Assembly (NCBI GenBank): GCA_046294265.1
Contig: JBKBKC010000015.1
Span: 1-64,000, forward strand
Direction of reading: 5' to 3'
Length of the DNA: 64,000 nt
Source of the DNA: JBKBKC01 sp046294265
GTDB lineage: Bacteria; Pseudomonadota; Alphaproteobacteria; Rhodobacterales; Rhodobacteraceae
Position numbers and translations under genes: made by a program. Positions within the stretch are counted from its first letter, which is position 1, and each line of letters begins with the position of its first letter. The notes under the pieces were generated by a model. That model was given only the letters and a program-made list of their open reading frames with translations, was not told the DNA's origin and ran no database searches. This document shows positions 7,365 to 16,300 of this stretch, one piece after another.

Positions 7365-8662
7365 CCGTTCAGCCGGTCCAGCCGCGCGCGCACGCTGGCC
7401 CCGTGCGCGTGCAACCCTTCCGAGGCCGCCAGCCGCTCGGCCGCCGGGCCGATGGCGGCCAGGCTCGCGGGGGTCATGCGTGCCAGCGTGGTGCGCTTCA
7501 TGAAGTCGAGGACCGAGAGGCCGGAGGAGAAGCGCGCCGACCGCGCCGTGGGCAGGACGTGGTTGGGGCCGCCCACATAGTCGCCGATGGCCTCGGGTGT
7601 CCAGGCGCCCAGAAAGATCGCGCCGGCATGGGTGATGCGGGCGGCCAGCGCCTCTGGGTCGGCCACGCAAAGCTCCAGGTGTTCGGGGGCGATGCGGTCG
7701 GTCAGCGCCACGGCCTGCGCGAGGTCGCGCACCGTAATCACCGCGCCATGTGCGGCCCAGGAGGCGCCCGCGATGGCGGCGCGGGGCAGGGTGGGAATGA
7801 TCCGCTCCACCGCTGCCGCCACGTCGCGTCCGAAGGCGGCATCGGTGGTGATGAGGATGGCCTGGGCGGAGGCGTCGTGTTCGGCCTGGCTGAGGAGGTC
7901 GAGCGCGATCCAGTCGGCGTCGTTGTTTCCGTCGGCGACCACCAGAATCTCGGACGGGCCCGCGATCATGTCGATGCCCACGCGCCCGAACACCCGCCGC
8001 TTGGCCGCCGCCACCCAGGCGTTGCCGGGGCCGGTGATCTTGTCCACGGGCGCGATCGTTTCCGTGCCATAGGCGAGTGCCGCCACCGCCTGCGCGCCGC
8101 CGATGCGGTAGATGGTGGAGACGCCCGCCACCTGTGCTGCATAAAGCACCAGCGGATTGACCGCCCCCCCCGGCGTGGGACAAGCGATCACCAGCCGCCC
8201 CACCCCCGCCACCTGCGCCGGGATGGCGTTCATCAGGACGGAGGAGGGATAGCTGGCCGTGCCCCCCGGCACATAGAGGCCCGCCGCCGAGACCGGGGTC
8301 CAGCGCCAGCCGAGGCGGGCGCCCGACGCATCGTCCCACATCGCATCCTCTGGCCGCTGGCGGGCGTGATAGGCGCGGATGCGGTCGGCGGCGAGGTCGA
8401 TGGCGGCGCGGTCCTCGGGGCCGACCCTGGCCACCTCGGCCGCGATCTCGTCGGGCGAAAAGGCCAGCGTGGCGGGCGTGAGGTCCAGCCGGTCGAAGCG
8501 GGCGGTGAGCTCGATCAGCGCCGCGTCGCCGCGCGCCCGCACATCGGCGATGATGCCGGCCACGGTGTCGTCCACATCCTGCGCCTCCTCGCGCTTCTGC
8601 GACAGGAGGGCGGCAAAGGCCGCGTCGAAACCGGGATCGTCGGCAGACAGGTGAACGGGCAT
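7361..8662 (-). CDS. hisD: Histidinol dehydrogenase
   Basis: This 433-residue enzyme carries out the last two NAD-dependent oxidations of histidine synthesis, from L-histidinol to L-histidine, in the cytosol. The catalytic pair Glu327-His328 is in APEHLEL. Zinc ligands Gln259 and His262 (SQAEHD) and Asp361 (GDYVGGPNH) are present, as are the KITGPGN and GPSEILV blocks. Length is normal. The other his genes are not in the window. Its stop overlaps the next gene. Confidence 0.97.
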   Translation of the reverse strand: MPVHLSADDPGFDAAFAALLSQKREEAQDVDDTVAGIIADVRARGDAALIELTARFDRLDLTPATLAFSPDEIAAEVARVGPEDRAAIDLAADRIRAYHARQRPEDAMWDDASGARLGWRWTPVSAAGLYVPGGTASYPSSVLMNAIPAQVAGVGRLVIACPTPGGAVNPLVLYAAQVAGVSTIYRIGGAQAVAALAYGTETIAPVDKITGPGNAWVAAAKRRVFGRVGIDMIAGPSEILVVADGNNDADWIALDLLSQAEHDASAQAILITTDAAFGRDVAAAVERIIPTLPRAAIAGASWAAHGAVITVRDLAQAVALTDRIAPEHLELCVADPEALAARITHAGAIFLGAWTPEAIGDYVGGPNHVLPTARSARFSSGLSVLDFMKRTTLARMTPASLAAIGPAAERLAASEGLHAHGASVRARLDRLNG

Positions 8663-8783
8663 GGTCGGACCTTTGCGCTGGACCCCCGCCCCTTAGCGCG
8701 GGGGCGGCATGGGCTCAAGCGGGCGGGGTGGCGCAGGCGGGCCGTGACGGCGGGATGAAGGTTTTGCGAAATCCGGGGCCGGT

Positions 8784-8797
8784 TTGATCTGGATCGA
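8784..8797 (+). promoter_or_regulatory. FNR/CRP-type box before pstB-like gene
   Basis: TTGAT-CTGG-ATCGA matches the FnrL consensus TTGAT-N4-ATCAA at 9 of 10 positions. It is centred about 71 bp before the pstB-like ATG and about 130 bp before hisD on the other side, so either gene could respond to oxygen. Confidence 0.45.
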
Positions 8798-8824
8798 ACC
8801 GCCCCGCGCGATTCGCGACCAGGG

Positions 8825-8850
8825 ATCGGGGCAGATGCCGCAGCCCCGAT
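8825..8850 (+). other. Hairpin next to the pstB-like ribosome site
   Basis: ATCGGGGC (8825-8832) pairs with GCCCCGAT (8843-8850) around a 10-nt loop. The stem ends directly before the GAGG ribosome site at 8851 of the ATPase gene, so it could modulate translation. Confidence 0.4.
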
Positions 8851-8861
8851 GAGGTTCCCAG

Positions 8862-9638
8862 ATGCCCCTCCCCACGCCCGCCGCCCTGATCCGCGTCCGC
8901 GACCTCGACCTGTGGTATGGCCCCGCGCAGGCCCTGCACGGCGTCAGTTTCGATCTCAATCGGGGCGAGATCCTCGCCTTCATGGGCCCCTCGGGCTGCG
9001 GCAAGACCACGGCGCTGAAATGCCTGAACCGGATGCACGAGGGCACGCGCGACCTCGCGCTGCGGGGGCAGGTCCTGTTCGACGGGGTGGATGTGAACGA
9101 CCCCGCGCTTGACCCCACGATCCTGCGCCGCCGCATCGGCTGGGTGGCGCAGAAACCCAACCCCTTCGCGGGCTCTGTCTGGCACAATGTGGCCTACGGC
9201 GCCGAGATCCACGGGCTGTGCCGCGATCACGCTGCCCTTGCCGCCCATGTCGAGGACTGCCTGCGCCGCGCCCAGCTCTGGGACGAGGTCAGGGACGGCC
9301 TGCACCACCATGACGCGCACGAGCTTTCCATGGGCCAGCAGCAGCGGCTTTGCATCGCGCGCGCGCTGTCCACCCGGCCGGAGGTGCTCTTGATGGACGA
9401 GCCGACGGGATCGCTCGACCCCATCGCGACGGCGCGCATCGAGGATCTGCTGATCGACCTGCGCCCGGACCACGCCATCGTCGTGGTGACTCATTCCATC
9501 GCGCAGGCCCACCGCATCGCCACCCGCGTGGCCTATTTCGATGCGGGCCGCCTGATGGAGACCGGCCCCACGGAACAGCTCTTTTCCGCTCCCCGCACGG
9601 CCGAGGCGGCGGGGTTTCTGGGCGGGCGGTTCGGCTGA
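8862..9638 (+). CDS. PstB-like phosphate ABC transporter ATPase, orphan
   Basis: This 258-residue ABC ATPase resembles PstB: Walker A GPSGCGKT (42-49), Q-loop Gln97 in QKPNPF (typical of PstB), Walker B LLMDE (Asp179, Glu180) and switch His211. The C-terminus ends GGRFG, like PstB. Two departures are visible: the signature is LSMGQQ instead of LSGGQ, and the D-loop is GSLDP instead of SALDP. There are no pstS, pstC, pstA or phoU neighbours. It may serve a permease encoded elsewhere or be a specialised paralogue. ATG 8862 follows GAGG with 7-nt spacing. Confidence 0.82.
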   Translation: MPLPTPAALIRVRDLDLWYGPAQALHGVSFDLNRGEILAFMGPSGCGKTTALKCLNRMHEGTRDLALRGQVLFDGVDVNDPALDPTILRRRIGWVAQKPNPFAGSVWHNVAYGAEIHGLCRDHAALAAHVEDCLRRAQLWDEVRDGLHHHDAHELSMGQQQRLCIARALSTRPEVLLMDEPTGSLDPIATARIEDLLIDLRPDHAIVVVTHSIAQAHRIATRVAYFDAGRLMETGPTEQLFSAPRTAEAAGFLGGRFG

Positions 9639-9647
9639 CGTCCCTTC

Positions 9648-9672
9648 TGTTCTCTTCTTTGTCCAAATACCC
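9648..9672. repeat. Dispersed ATATTT-type element, copy 2
   Basis: TTCTCTTCTTTGTCCAAATA followed by CCC lies just after the pstB-like stop, in inverted orientation relative to the consensus GGGTATTTGGACAAAGAAGA. It sits between two convergent genes. Confidence 0.6.
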
Positions 9673-9711
9673 ATGCGACGCCGCCGCCGGGTGCCCCGCC
9701 ACAGGATGGGG

Positions 9712-12700
9712 CTATTCCAGTTCCACCAGCAGGTCTTTCGCCTCGATCTGCGCGCCCGGCACCACATGCACGGCCTTGACCGTGGCCGCGCGGTCGGCGT
9801 GCAGGCCGGTTTCCATCTTCATCGCCTCGATGGTCAACAGCAGATCCCCCGCCCGCACCCGTGCCCCCGCCTGCACGGCGACCGAGGCGACGGCGCCGGG
9901 CATCGGCGCGCCGACATGGCCGGGGTTGCCCTCGGCCGCCTTGGGGCGCGCGGCGGTCTTGGCCTTCACGGCGCGGTTCGGGACGCGGATCACGCGGGGC
10001 TGGCCGTTGAGTTCAAAGAACACCTTGACCTCGCCATCCTCGGTCGTCTCGCCCACGGCCTGCAGGCGGATCTCCAGCGTCTTGCCGGGGTCGATCTCGG
10101 CGGTGATCTCCTCGCCCGCGCTCATGCCATAAAAGAACGTGCGCGTGGGCAGGGTCCGCACCGGGCCGTAAAGGCGGTGGCGCGCGCGGTAGTCCATGAA
10201 CACCTTGGGATACATCAGGTATCCGTTCAGGTCCTCGTCATCCAGCACGCGGTCCTCGGCCTCTTCCGCCCGGGCTAGATCGGCGCGGACCTTCGCGCGC
10301 AATTCTTCCAGATCGACGGGGGGCAGGGTGGCACCGGGCCGCGTGGTCAGGGGCGCCTCGCCCTTGAGCACCTTGGCCTGGATGCCTTCAGGCCAGCCGC
10401 CATGCGGCTGGCCCAGATTGCCGCGCAGCATGTCGATCACGCTGTCGGGGAAGGCCACGTCCACCTCCGGGTCCTCGACCTGCGCGCGGGTCAGGCCCTG
10501 GGCCACCATCATCAGCGCCATGTCGCCCACCACCTTGGACGAAGGCGTGACCTTGACGATATCGCCGAACATGGCGTTGGCATCGGCATAGGCCTGCGCC
10601 ACCTCGTGCCAGCGGTCCTCCAGCCCCAGCGACCGCGCCTGCGCCTTGAGGTTGGTGAACTGGCCCCCGGGCATTTCGTGCAGCCAGACCTCGGAGGCGG
10701 GCGCGGGCAGGCCGGATTCAAAGGCGGCATACTGGCCGCGCACCTGTTCCCAGTAGTTCGAGATGCGCCGGATGACCGCGATATCGAGGCCGGTGTCGCG
10801 GTCGGTATGGCGCAGGGATTCCACGATGGACCCGAGGCAGGGCTGCGAGGTCCCGCCCGAAAAGGCGTCCATCGCCGCGTCCACCGCATCCACGCCCGCA
10901 TCGCAGGCCGCAAGGATGGTGGCCCCCGCAAGGCCAGAGGTGTCATGGGTGTGGAAATGGATGGGCAGGCCCACCTCCTGCTTCAGCGCCTTGACCAGCG
11001 CGCGCGCGGCGGCGGGTTTCAACAGGCCCGCCATGTCCTTCAGGCCCAGAACATGCGCGCCTGCCGCCTTCAGCTCCTTCGCACGGGCGACATAGTATTT
11101 CAGGTCGTATTTCGCGCGATCGGGGTCGAGGATGTCGCCGGTATAGCAGACCGCCCCTTCGCAGACCTTGCCGGCCGCGACCACCGCATCCATTGCCACG
11201 CGCATGTTCTCGACCCAGTTCAGGCTGTCGAACACCCGGAACACATCGACGCCCGATGTCGCGGCCTGCGCGACAAAGGCCTGCACCACGTTGTCGGGGT
11301 AATTGGTGTAACCCACGCCGTTGGAGGCGCGCAGCAGCATCTGCGTCATCAGGTTGGGCATGGCCGCGCGCAGATCGCGCAGGCGCTGCCAGGGGCATTC
11401 CTGCAAGAACCGGTAGGCCACGTCGAAGGTGGCCCCGCCCCAGCATTCCACGCTGAACAGTTGCGGCAGGTTTGCGGCATAGGCGGGGGCCACGCGGATC
11501 ATGTCGATGGACCGCATGCGGGTCGCCAGAAGGCTTTGATGCCCGTCGCGCATCGTGGTGTCGGTGATGAGCACCTGTTTCTGCTTGGCCATCCAGTCGG
11601 CCACGGCCTGCGGCCCCTTCTGTTCCAGAAGGTTGCGCGTGCCCATCGCCGGGGGGCCCAGGGGGGCGGGGGGGCGGGGCGTGCGGGCCTCGGCATGGGG
11701 TTTGGCGCGGCCCGCCGTCTCGGGGTGGCCGTTCACCGTGATGTCGGCGATATAGGTCAGGATCTTGGTCGCGCGGTCGCGGCGGCGGGTGAACTGGAAC
11801 AGCTCGGGCGTGGTGTCGATGAACTTGGTGGTATAGGTGTCGTTCAGGAATGTCGGGTGTTTCAAAAGGTTGATCACGAACTCGATGTTCGTGGCCACCC
11901 CCCGGATGCGGAACTCGCGCAGAGCACGGTCCATGCGCCGGATCGCCGCGTCGGGCGTCTGCGCCCAGGCGGTGACCTTGACGAGCAGGCTGTCATAATA
12001 TCGCGTGATGACCCCACCGGCATAGGCCGTGCCGCCGTCCAGCCGGATGCCCATGCCGGTCGCGGCACGGTAGGCGGTCAGGCGGCCATAGTCGGGGATG
12101 AAGTTGTTGAGCGGGTCCTCGGTTGTGATCCGGCACTGCACCGCATGGCCCGACAGGGTGATCTCCTCCTGCCGCGCCACCCCGGTCGCCTCGGCCAGCG
12201 TGGCACCCTCGGCGATGCGGATCTGGGCCTGCACGATGTCGATGCCGGTCACCTCTTCCGTCACCGTATGCTCCACCTGCACGCGGGGGTTCACCTCGAT
12301 GAAAAAGAACTGCTGGCTGTCCATGTCCATGAGGAACTCGACCGTGCCCGCGCATTCATAGCCGACATGGGCGCAGATGCGGCGGCCCAGGTCGCAGACC
12401 TCGGCGCGTTGCGCCTCGGTGAGGTAGGGGGCTGGCGCGCGCTCCACCACCTTCTGGTTGCGGCGCTGCACGGTGCAGTCACGCTCATAGAGGTGATAGA
12501 TCTGTCCGTGCTTGTCGCCGAGGATCTGCACCTCCACGTGCCGCGCACGCAGGATCATCTTTTCAAGGTATCCCTCGCCGTTGCCGAATGCGGCCTCGGC
12601 CTCGCGCCGCCCCTCGCGCACCTTCGCCTCCAGCTCGTCCTCCGACAGGATCGGGCGCATCCCGCGACCTCCGCCGCCCCAGGATGCCTTGAGCATCAAC

Positions 12701-13170
12701 GGATAGCCCACCGCCGCGGCCTCGGCCTTGATCGCCGCCATGTCCTCGCCCAGCACCTCGGTCGCGGGGATCACCGGCACGCCCGCCTCGATGGCCACGC
12801 GGCGGGCGCTGGCCTTGTCGCCCAGTTGGCGCATCGTCTCGGCCTTGGGACCGATGAAGGTGATGCCCGCCTGGTCGCAGGCATCCACAAAATCGGGGTT
12901 CTCGGACAGAAGGCCATAGCCGGGATGGATCGCATCGGCCCCGCATTCGCGCGCCACCCGGATGATCTCGGCGATTGAGAGGTAGGCGCCAACGGGCGTC
13001 ATCCCCTCACCGATCCGGTAGGCCTCATCGGCCTTGAAGCGGTGCAGGCCCAGCTTGTCCTCCTCGGCGAAGACGGCGACGGTCTTCTTGCCCATCTCGT
13101 TTGCGGCCCGCATCACACGGATGGCGATCTCACCGCGGTTGGCGACGAGGATCTTCTGGAATTCGGGCAT
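9712..13170 (-). CDS. pyc: Pyruvate carboxylase
   Basis: This 1152-residue single-chain biotin enzyme makes oxaloacetate from pyruvate, bicarbonate and ATP, replenishing the TCA cycle. Domains in order are biotin carboxylase (about 1-460, with the KASWGGGGRGM ATP loop and EVNPRVQVEHTVTE), the carboxyltransferase TIM barrel (about 540-820, starting TDTTMRDGHQS), a PYC-specific allosteric region, and the biotinyl domain with EAMKM, Lys1118 being the biotin site. Length equals that of other alpha4-type pyruvate carboxylases. ATG 13170 follows GGAGAGCC. It stands alone, convergent with the upstream ATPase gene. Confidence 0.98.
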   Translation of the reverse strand: MPEFQKILVANRGEIAIRVMRAANEMGKKTVAVFAEEDKLGLHRFKADEAYRIGEGMTPVGAYLSIAEIIRVARECGADAIHPGYGLLSENPDFVDACDQAGITFIGPKAETMRQLGDKASARRVAIEAGVPVIPATEVLGEDMAAIKAEAAAVGYPLMLKASWGGGGRGMRPILSEDELEAKVREGRREAEAAFGNGEGYLEKMILRARHVEVQILGDKHGQIYHLYERDCTVQRRNQKVVERAPAPYLTEAQRAEVCDLGRRICAHVGYECAGTVEFLMDMDSQQFFFIEVNPRVQVEHTVTEEVTGIDIVQAQIRIAEGATLAEATGVARQEEITLSGHAVQCRITTEDPLNNFIPDYGRLTAYRAATGMGIRLDGGTAYAGGVITRYYDSLLVKVTAWAQTPDAAIRRMDRALREFRIRGVATNIEFVINLLKHPTFLNDTYTTKFIDTTPELFQFTRRRDRATKILTYIADITVNGHPETAGRAKPHAEARTPRPPAPLGPPAMGTRNLLEQKGPQAVADWMAKQKQVLITDTTMRDGHQSLLATRMRSIDMIRVAPAYAANLPQLFSVECWGGATFDVAYRFLQECPWQRLRDLRAAMPNLMTQMLLRASNGVGYTNYPDNVVQAFVAQAATSGVDVFRVFDSLNWVENMRVAMDAVVAAGKVCEGAVCYTGDILDPDRAKYDLKYYVARAKELKAAGAHVLGLKDMAGLLKPAAARALVKALKQEVGLPIHFHTHDTSGLAGATILAACDAGVDAVDAAMDAFSGGTSQPCLGSIVESLRHTDRDTGLDIAVIRRISNYWEQVRGQYAAFESGLPAPASEVWLHEMPGGQFTNLKAQARSLGLEDRWHEVAQAYADANAMFGDIVKVTPSSKVVGDMALMMVAQGLTRAQVEDPEVDVAFPDSVIDMLRGNLGQPHGGWPEGIQAKVLKGEAPLTTRPGATLPPVDLEELRAKVRADLARAEEAEDRVLDDEDLNGYLMYPKVFMDYRARHRLYGPVRTLPTRTFFYGMSAGEEITAEIDPGKTLEIRLQAVGETTEDGEVKVFFELNGQPRVIRVPNRAVKAKTAARPKAAEGNPGHVGAPMPGAVASVAVQAGARVRAGDLLLTIEAMKMETGLHADRAATVKAVHVVPGAQIEAKDLLVELE

Positions 13171-13410
13171 GGACGGGCTCTCCGGTCAAATGATTGGGGC
13201 ACGTTAGCGGTGCCGCGATGCAGCGCAAGGGATTCGGTGACGCATATGTGAATGTGTTGCGGCCTGTGCCCCCGGCTTTGGTCCATCGGGTCCGGTGCGG
13301 CGGCTGCGGGCGGGGCGTTCCGGGCGGGAGGCGGGCGCGACGGTTTCACGCTTTACAGAATCGCGGAGGTGCCTGCACGGTGGCGCATCGAAGGCCGAAA
13401 GGAAGAAAAG
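13171..13410. other. Divergent intergenic region
   Basis: These 240 bp separate pyc from the small secreted-protein gene and should hold both promoters. I see no confident -35/-10 pair and no strong hairpin. Confidence 0.4.
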
Positions 13411-13764
13411 ATGAGACGTCGTGTTGCCGCCGTCATCGCCCTGGTCCTGGCACTTTCTCCCCTGCCGGTTGTCGCCCAGCAAGGCCCCGACATCGGCTAC
13501 AAGGAGAACATCGCGTTGAAGGTCGGGCAATCGGTCGTCATCTACGGCTTTCGCGGCGACTGCGGAAAACTGCCCAACCGCCGCGAGATCAGCGTTCCCG
13601 CAACCAAGACCAGCAAGATCGCATTCGGTCGCGACGGCTGGCGGCTGAGCAAACGGTGCGGCGGCAAGACGCCTGCCGTCGAACTGGTCTTTACGGCCAC
13701 CGCCGTCGGGCGCGAGGCGATCAAGATCCAGGGCGACGACATCCGCATCAGGGTCAGCCAGTAG
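13411..13764 (+). CDS. Small secreted protein, unknown family
   Basis: This 117-residue protein starts MRRRVAAVIALVLALSPLPVVAQQ, a clear Sec signal peptide with predicted cleavage after the Ala of VVA-QQ, about residue 23. The mature part of about 94 residues is beta-rich and contains two cysteines (FRGDCGK and SKRCGG) that could form one disulfide. I do not recognise the family; its strand pattern suggests a small immunoglobulin-like or inhibitor-like fold. ATG 13411 has a strong GGAAG ribosome site; an upstream in-frame start would bury the signal peptide. Confidence 0.78.
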   Translation: MRRRVAAVIALVLALSPLPVVAQQGPDIGYKENIALKVGQSVVIYGFRGDCGKLPNRREISVPATKTSKIAFGRDGWRLSKRCGGKTPAVELVFTATAVGREAIKIQGDDIRIRVSQ

Positions 13765-13815
13765 CACCGGACTGCGCAGGCTTGCCCCTCTCGCCCCTTC
13801 CGGCAGGAAAGTTGC

Positions 13816-13830
13816 GAACAAGCCAAGAAC
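13816..13830 (-). promoter_or_regulatory. LexA (SOS) box before uvrD
   Basis: GAAC-AAGCCAA-GAAC reads GTTC-N7-GTTC on the minus strand, the alphaproteobacterial LexA operator. It lies 41 bp before the helicase start, next to a possible -35 TTTATT (13837) and -10 TATACT (13859). That -10 would place the transcript start at about the ATG. Confidence 0.7.
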
Positions 13831-13870
13831 AAAGGCTTTATTCCGCGCCACCATTCGCTATACTTGGGGG

Positions 13871-16216
13871 ATGACCATGCCCCAGCCCCTATCCCTGTCG
13901 GCCCAGGCCCTGATGGCCCGCCCCGCCCCTTATATGGAGGGGTTGAACCCCGCGCAGCGCGCGGCGGTCGAGGCGGTGGAGGGCCCCGTGCTGATGCTGG
14001 CGGGGGCCGGCACGGGCAAGACCCGCGCGCTGACCGCCCGCATCGCGCATCTGCTGCACAGCGGGCGCGCGCGGCGCAACGAAATCCTGGCCGTCACCTT
14101 TACCAACAAGGCCGCGCGCGAGATGAAGACCCGCATCGCCGCGATGCTGGGCGATGTGGCCGAGGGGATGCCCTGGATGGGCACCTTCCACGCGCTCTGC
14201 ACCAAGATCCTGCGCAGGCACGCCGAACTTGCGGGGCTGAAGTCGAACTTCACCATCCTGGACACCGACGACCAGCTGCGCCTGCTGAAACAGATCATCC
14301 AGGCGGCGGGCATCGACGAGAAACGCTGGCCCGCCCGGATGCTCGCGGGCATGATCGACGGCTGGAAGAACCGCGCGCTGGTGCCCGCAAAGGTGCCCGG
14401 CGCCGAGGGGGCGGCCTTTGTCCACCGCGGGACCGAGCTTTACGAGGCTTATCAGGCGCGGCTGCGCACGCTGAACGCCTGCGATTTCGGCGACCTCCTG
14501 CTGCATGTGGTCACGATCTTCCAGACCCAGCCCGACGTTCTGGCGCAGTACCAGCGCTGGCTGCGCTACATCCTCGTGGACGAGTATCAGGACACCAACG
14601 TGGCGCAGTATCTGTGGCTGCGCCTTCTGGCGCAGGGCCACCGCAACATCTGCTGCGTGGGCGACGACGACCAGTCGATCTATGGCTGGCGGGGCGCCGA
14701 GGTGGGCAACATCCTGCGGTTCGAAAAGGATTTTCCCGGCGCCGTGGTGGTGCGGCTGGAACAGAATTACCGCTCCACGCCGCATATCCTGGCCGCCGCC
14801 TCGGGCCTCATTGCCGCCAATGAGGGGCGGCTGGGCAAGACGCTGTGGACCGAAGCCGAGGAGGGCGAGAAACTGCGCCTGATCGGCCATTGGGACGGCG
14901 AGGAAGAGGCCCGCTGGATCGGCGAAGAGGCCGAGGCGCTGCAACGGGGCACCCGCGGGCTGGGGCCCCATTCGCTGAACGACATGGCCATCCTGGTGCG
15001 CGCCAGCCACCAGATGCGCGCCTTCGAGGACCGGTTCCTGACCATCGGCCTGCCCTACCGCGTGATCGGCGGGCCGCGGTTCTATGAACGGCTCGAGGTG
15101 CGCGACGCGATGGCCTATTTCCGGCTGGCCGTCTCGCTTGACGACGATCTGGCCTTTGAGCGGGTGGCCAACACCCCCAAGCGGGGCCTGGGCGAAAAGG
15201 GGATGCAGGAGATCCAGCGCAATGCCCGCGCGGCGGGCGTGCCGCTCTTGGAGGCCACGCGCGGGATGCTCGCGCGGCGCGAGATGGGCGGCAAGGCGGC
15301 GGCCCAGATGCGCGCCTTCGTCGATGGCGTGGACCGCTGGCACGAGGCCACGCTGCGCGAGGGGACAAGCCATATCCGCCTGGCCGAAACGATCCTGGAC
15401 GAAAGCGGCTATACCGCCATGTGGCAGGCGGACAAGACGCCCGAGGCGCCGGGCCGGCTGGAGAACCTCAAGGAACTGGTGAAGGCGCTGGAGCAGTTCG
15501 AGAACCTGCAGGGGTTCCTGGAACATGTCGCCCTCATCATGGACAACGACACCGAAGAGGCCGCCGAAAAGATCACCGTGATGACACTGCACGCGGCCAA
15601 GGGGCTGGAATTCCCGGTGGTATTCCTGCCGGGGTGGGAGGATGGCCTGTTCCCCAGCCAGCGCAGCATGGACGAAAGCGGCAAGAAGGGGCTCGAGGAG
15701 GAGCGGCGGCTGGGCTACGTGGGCATCACGCGGGCGGAACAGCTTTGCACCGTCAGCTTCGCCGCCAATCGCCGCGTCTATGGCCAGTGGCAAAGCCAGC
15801 TCCCCAGCCGTTTCATCGACGAATTGCCGCGCGCCCATGTCGAGGTGCTCACCCCCCCCGGCCTTCATGGCGGTGGCTTCGGGGCGGCGGCCCCCACCTT
15901 CGGCATGGCCTCGGCGCTGGAGGAACGGGTGGCGCGGGCGGATGTCTATAACTCCCCCGGCTGGGCGCGGATGCAGGCCCGCGCGGCAAACCGCCCCACC
16001 TCGCAGCCGCGCGAGGCGCGCCATCAGGTGATCGACCTTGCCGCCGTCTCGCCCTGGTCCGAGGGCGACCGGGTGTTCCATGACAAGTTCGGATATGGCC
16101 TGGTGACCTATGTCGAGGGCGACAAGCTCGATGTGCGGTTCGACAAGGCCGGGATGAAAAAGGTGGTCGCGCGGTTCGTCACCCGCGCCGATGCGGCGGA
16201 TGACGTGCCGTTCTGA
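13871..16216 (+). CDS. UvrD/PcrA-type ATP-dependent DNA helicase
   Basis: This 781-residue superfamily 1A helicase unwinds 3'-5' and acts in nucleotide excision repair and in clearing RecA or RNA polymerase. Motif I is GAGTGKT (45-51), motif Ia TFTNKAA, motif II DEYQDT (237-242), motif III DDDQSIYGWRGAE, motif IV LEQNYRS and motif V MTLHAAKGLEFPVVFLPGWEDGL, whose residues are continuous across about 23 positions. The tail ends with a Tudor-like segment (GDRVFHDKFGYGLVT) typical of UvrD/PcrA. ATG 13871 could be leaderless; a second ATG follows two codons on. A LexA box upstream fits SOS induction. Confidence 0.95.
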   Translation: MTMPQPLSLSAQALMARPAPYMEGLNPAQRAAVEAVEGPVLMLAGAGTGKTRALTARIAHLLHSGRARRNEILAVTFTNKAAREMKTRIAAMLGDVAEGMPWMGTFHALCTKILRRHAELAGLKSNFTILDTDDQLRLLKQIIQAAGIDEKRWPARMLAGMIDGWKNRALVPAKVPGAEGAAFVHRGTELYEAYQARLRTLNACDFGDLLLHVVTIFQTQPDVLAQYQRWLRYILVDEYQDTNVAQYLWLRLLAQGHRNICCVGDDDQSIYGWRGAEVGNILRFEKDFPGAVVVRLEQNYRSTPHILAAASGLIAANEGRLGKTLWTEAEEGEKLRLIGHWDGEEEARWIGEEAEALQRGTRGLGPHSLNDMAILVRASHQMRAFEDRFLTIGLPYRVIGGPRFYERLEVRDAMAYFRLAVSLDDDLAFERVANTPKRGLGEKGMQEIQRNARAAGVPLLEATRGMLARREMGGKAAAQMRAFVDGVDRWHEATLREGTSHIRLAETILDESGYTAMWQADKTPEAPGRLENLKELVKALEQFENLQGFLEHVALIMDNDTEEAAEKITVMTLHAAKGLEFPVVFLPGWEDGLFPSQRSMDESGKKGLEEERRLGYVGITRAEQLCTVSFAANRRVYGQWQSQLPSRFIDELPRAHVEVLTPPGLHGGGFGAAAPTFGMASALEERVARADVYNSPGWARMQARAANRPTSQPREARHQVIDLAAVSPWSEGDRVFHDKFGYGLVTYVEGDKLDVRFDKAGMKKVVARFVTRADAADDVPF

Positions 16217-16222
16217 TCTTCG

Positions 16223-16299
16223 CGTTCTCTTCTTTGCCTAAATACCCAAACGCAACGCCTCCGCCCGCGGTGGAGTTGGGTATTTGGACAAAGAAGAGG
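16223..16299. terminator. Bidirectional terminator built from two ATATTT elements
   Basis: Two inverted copies of the dispersed element (TTCTTTGCCTAAATACCC at 16232-16249 and GGGTATTTGGACAAAGAA at 16278-16295) form a long stem between the convergent helicase and BenE genes. With A/T-rich outer arms it can work as a terminator in both directions. Confidence 0.6.
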
Positions 16300-16300
16300 A

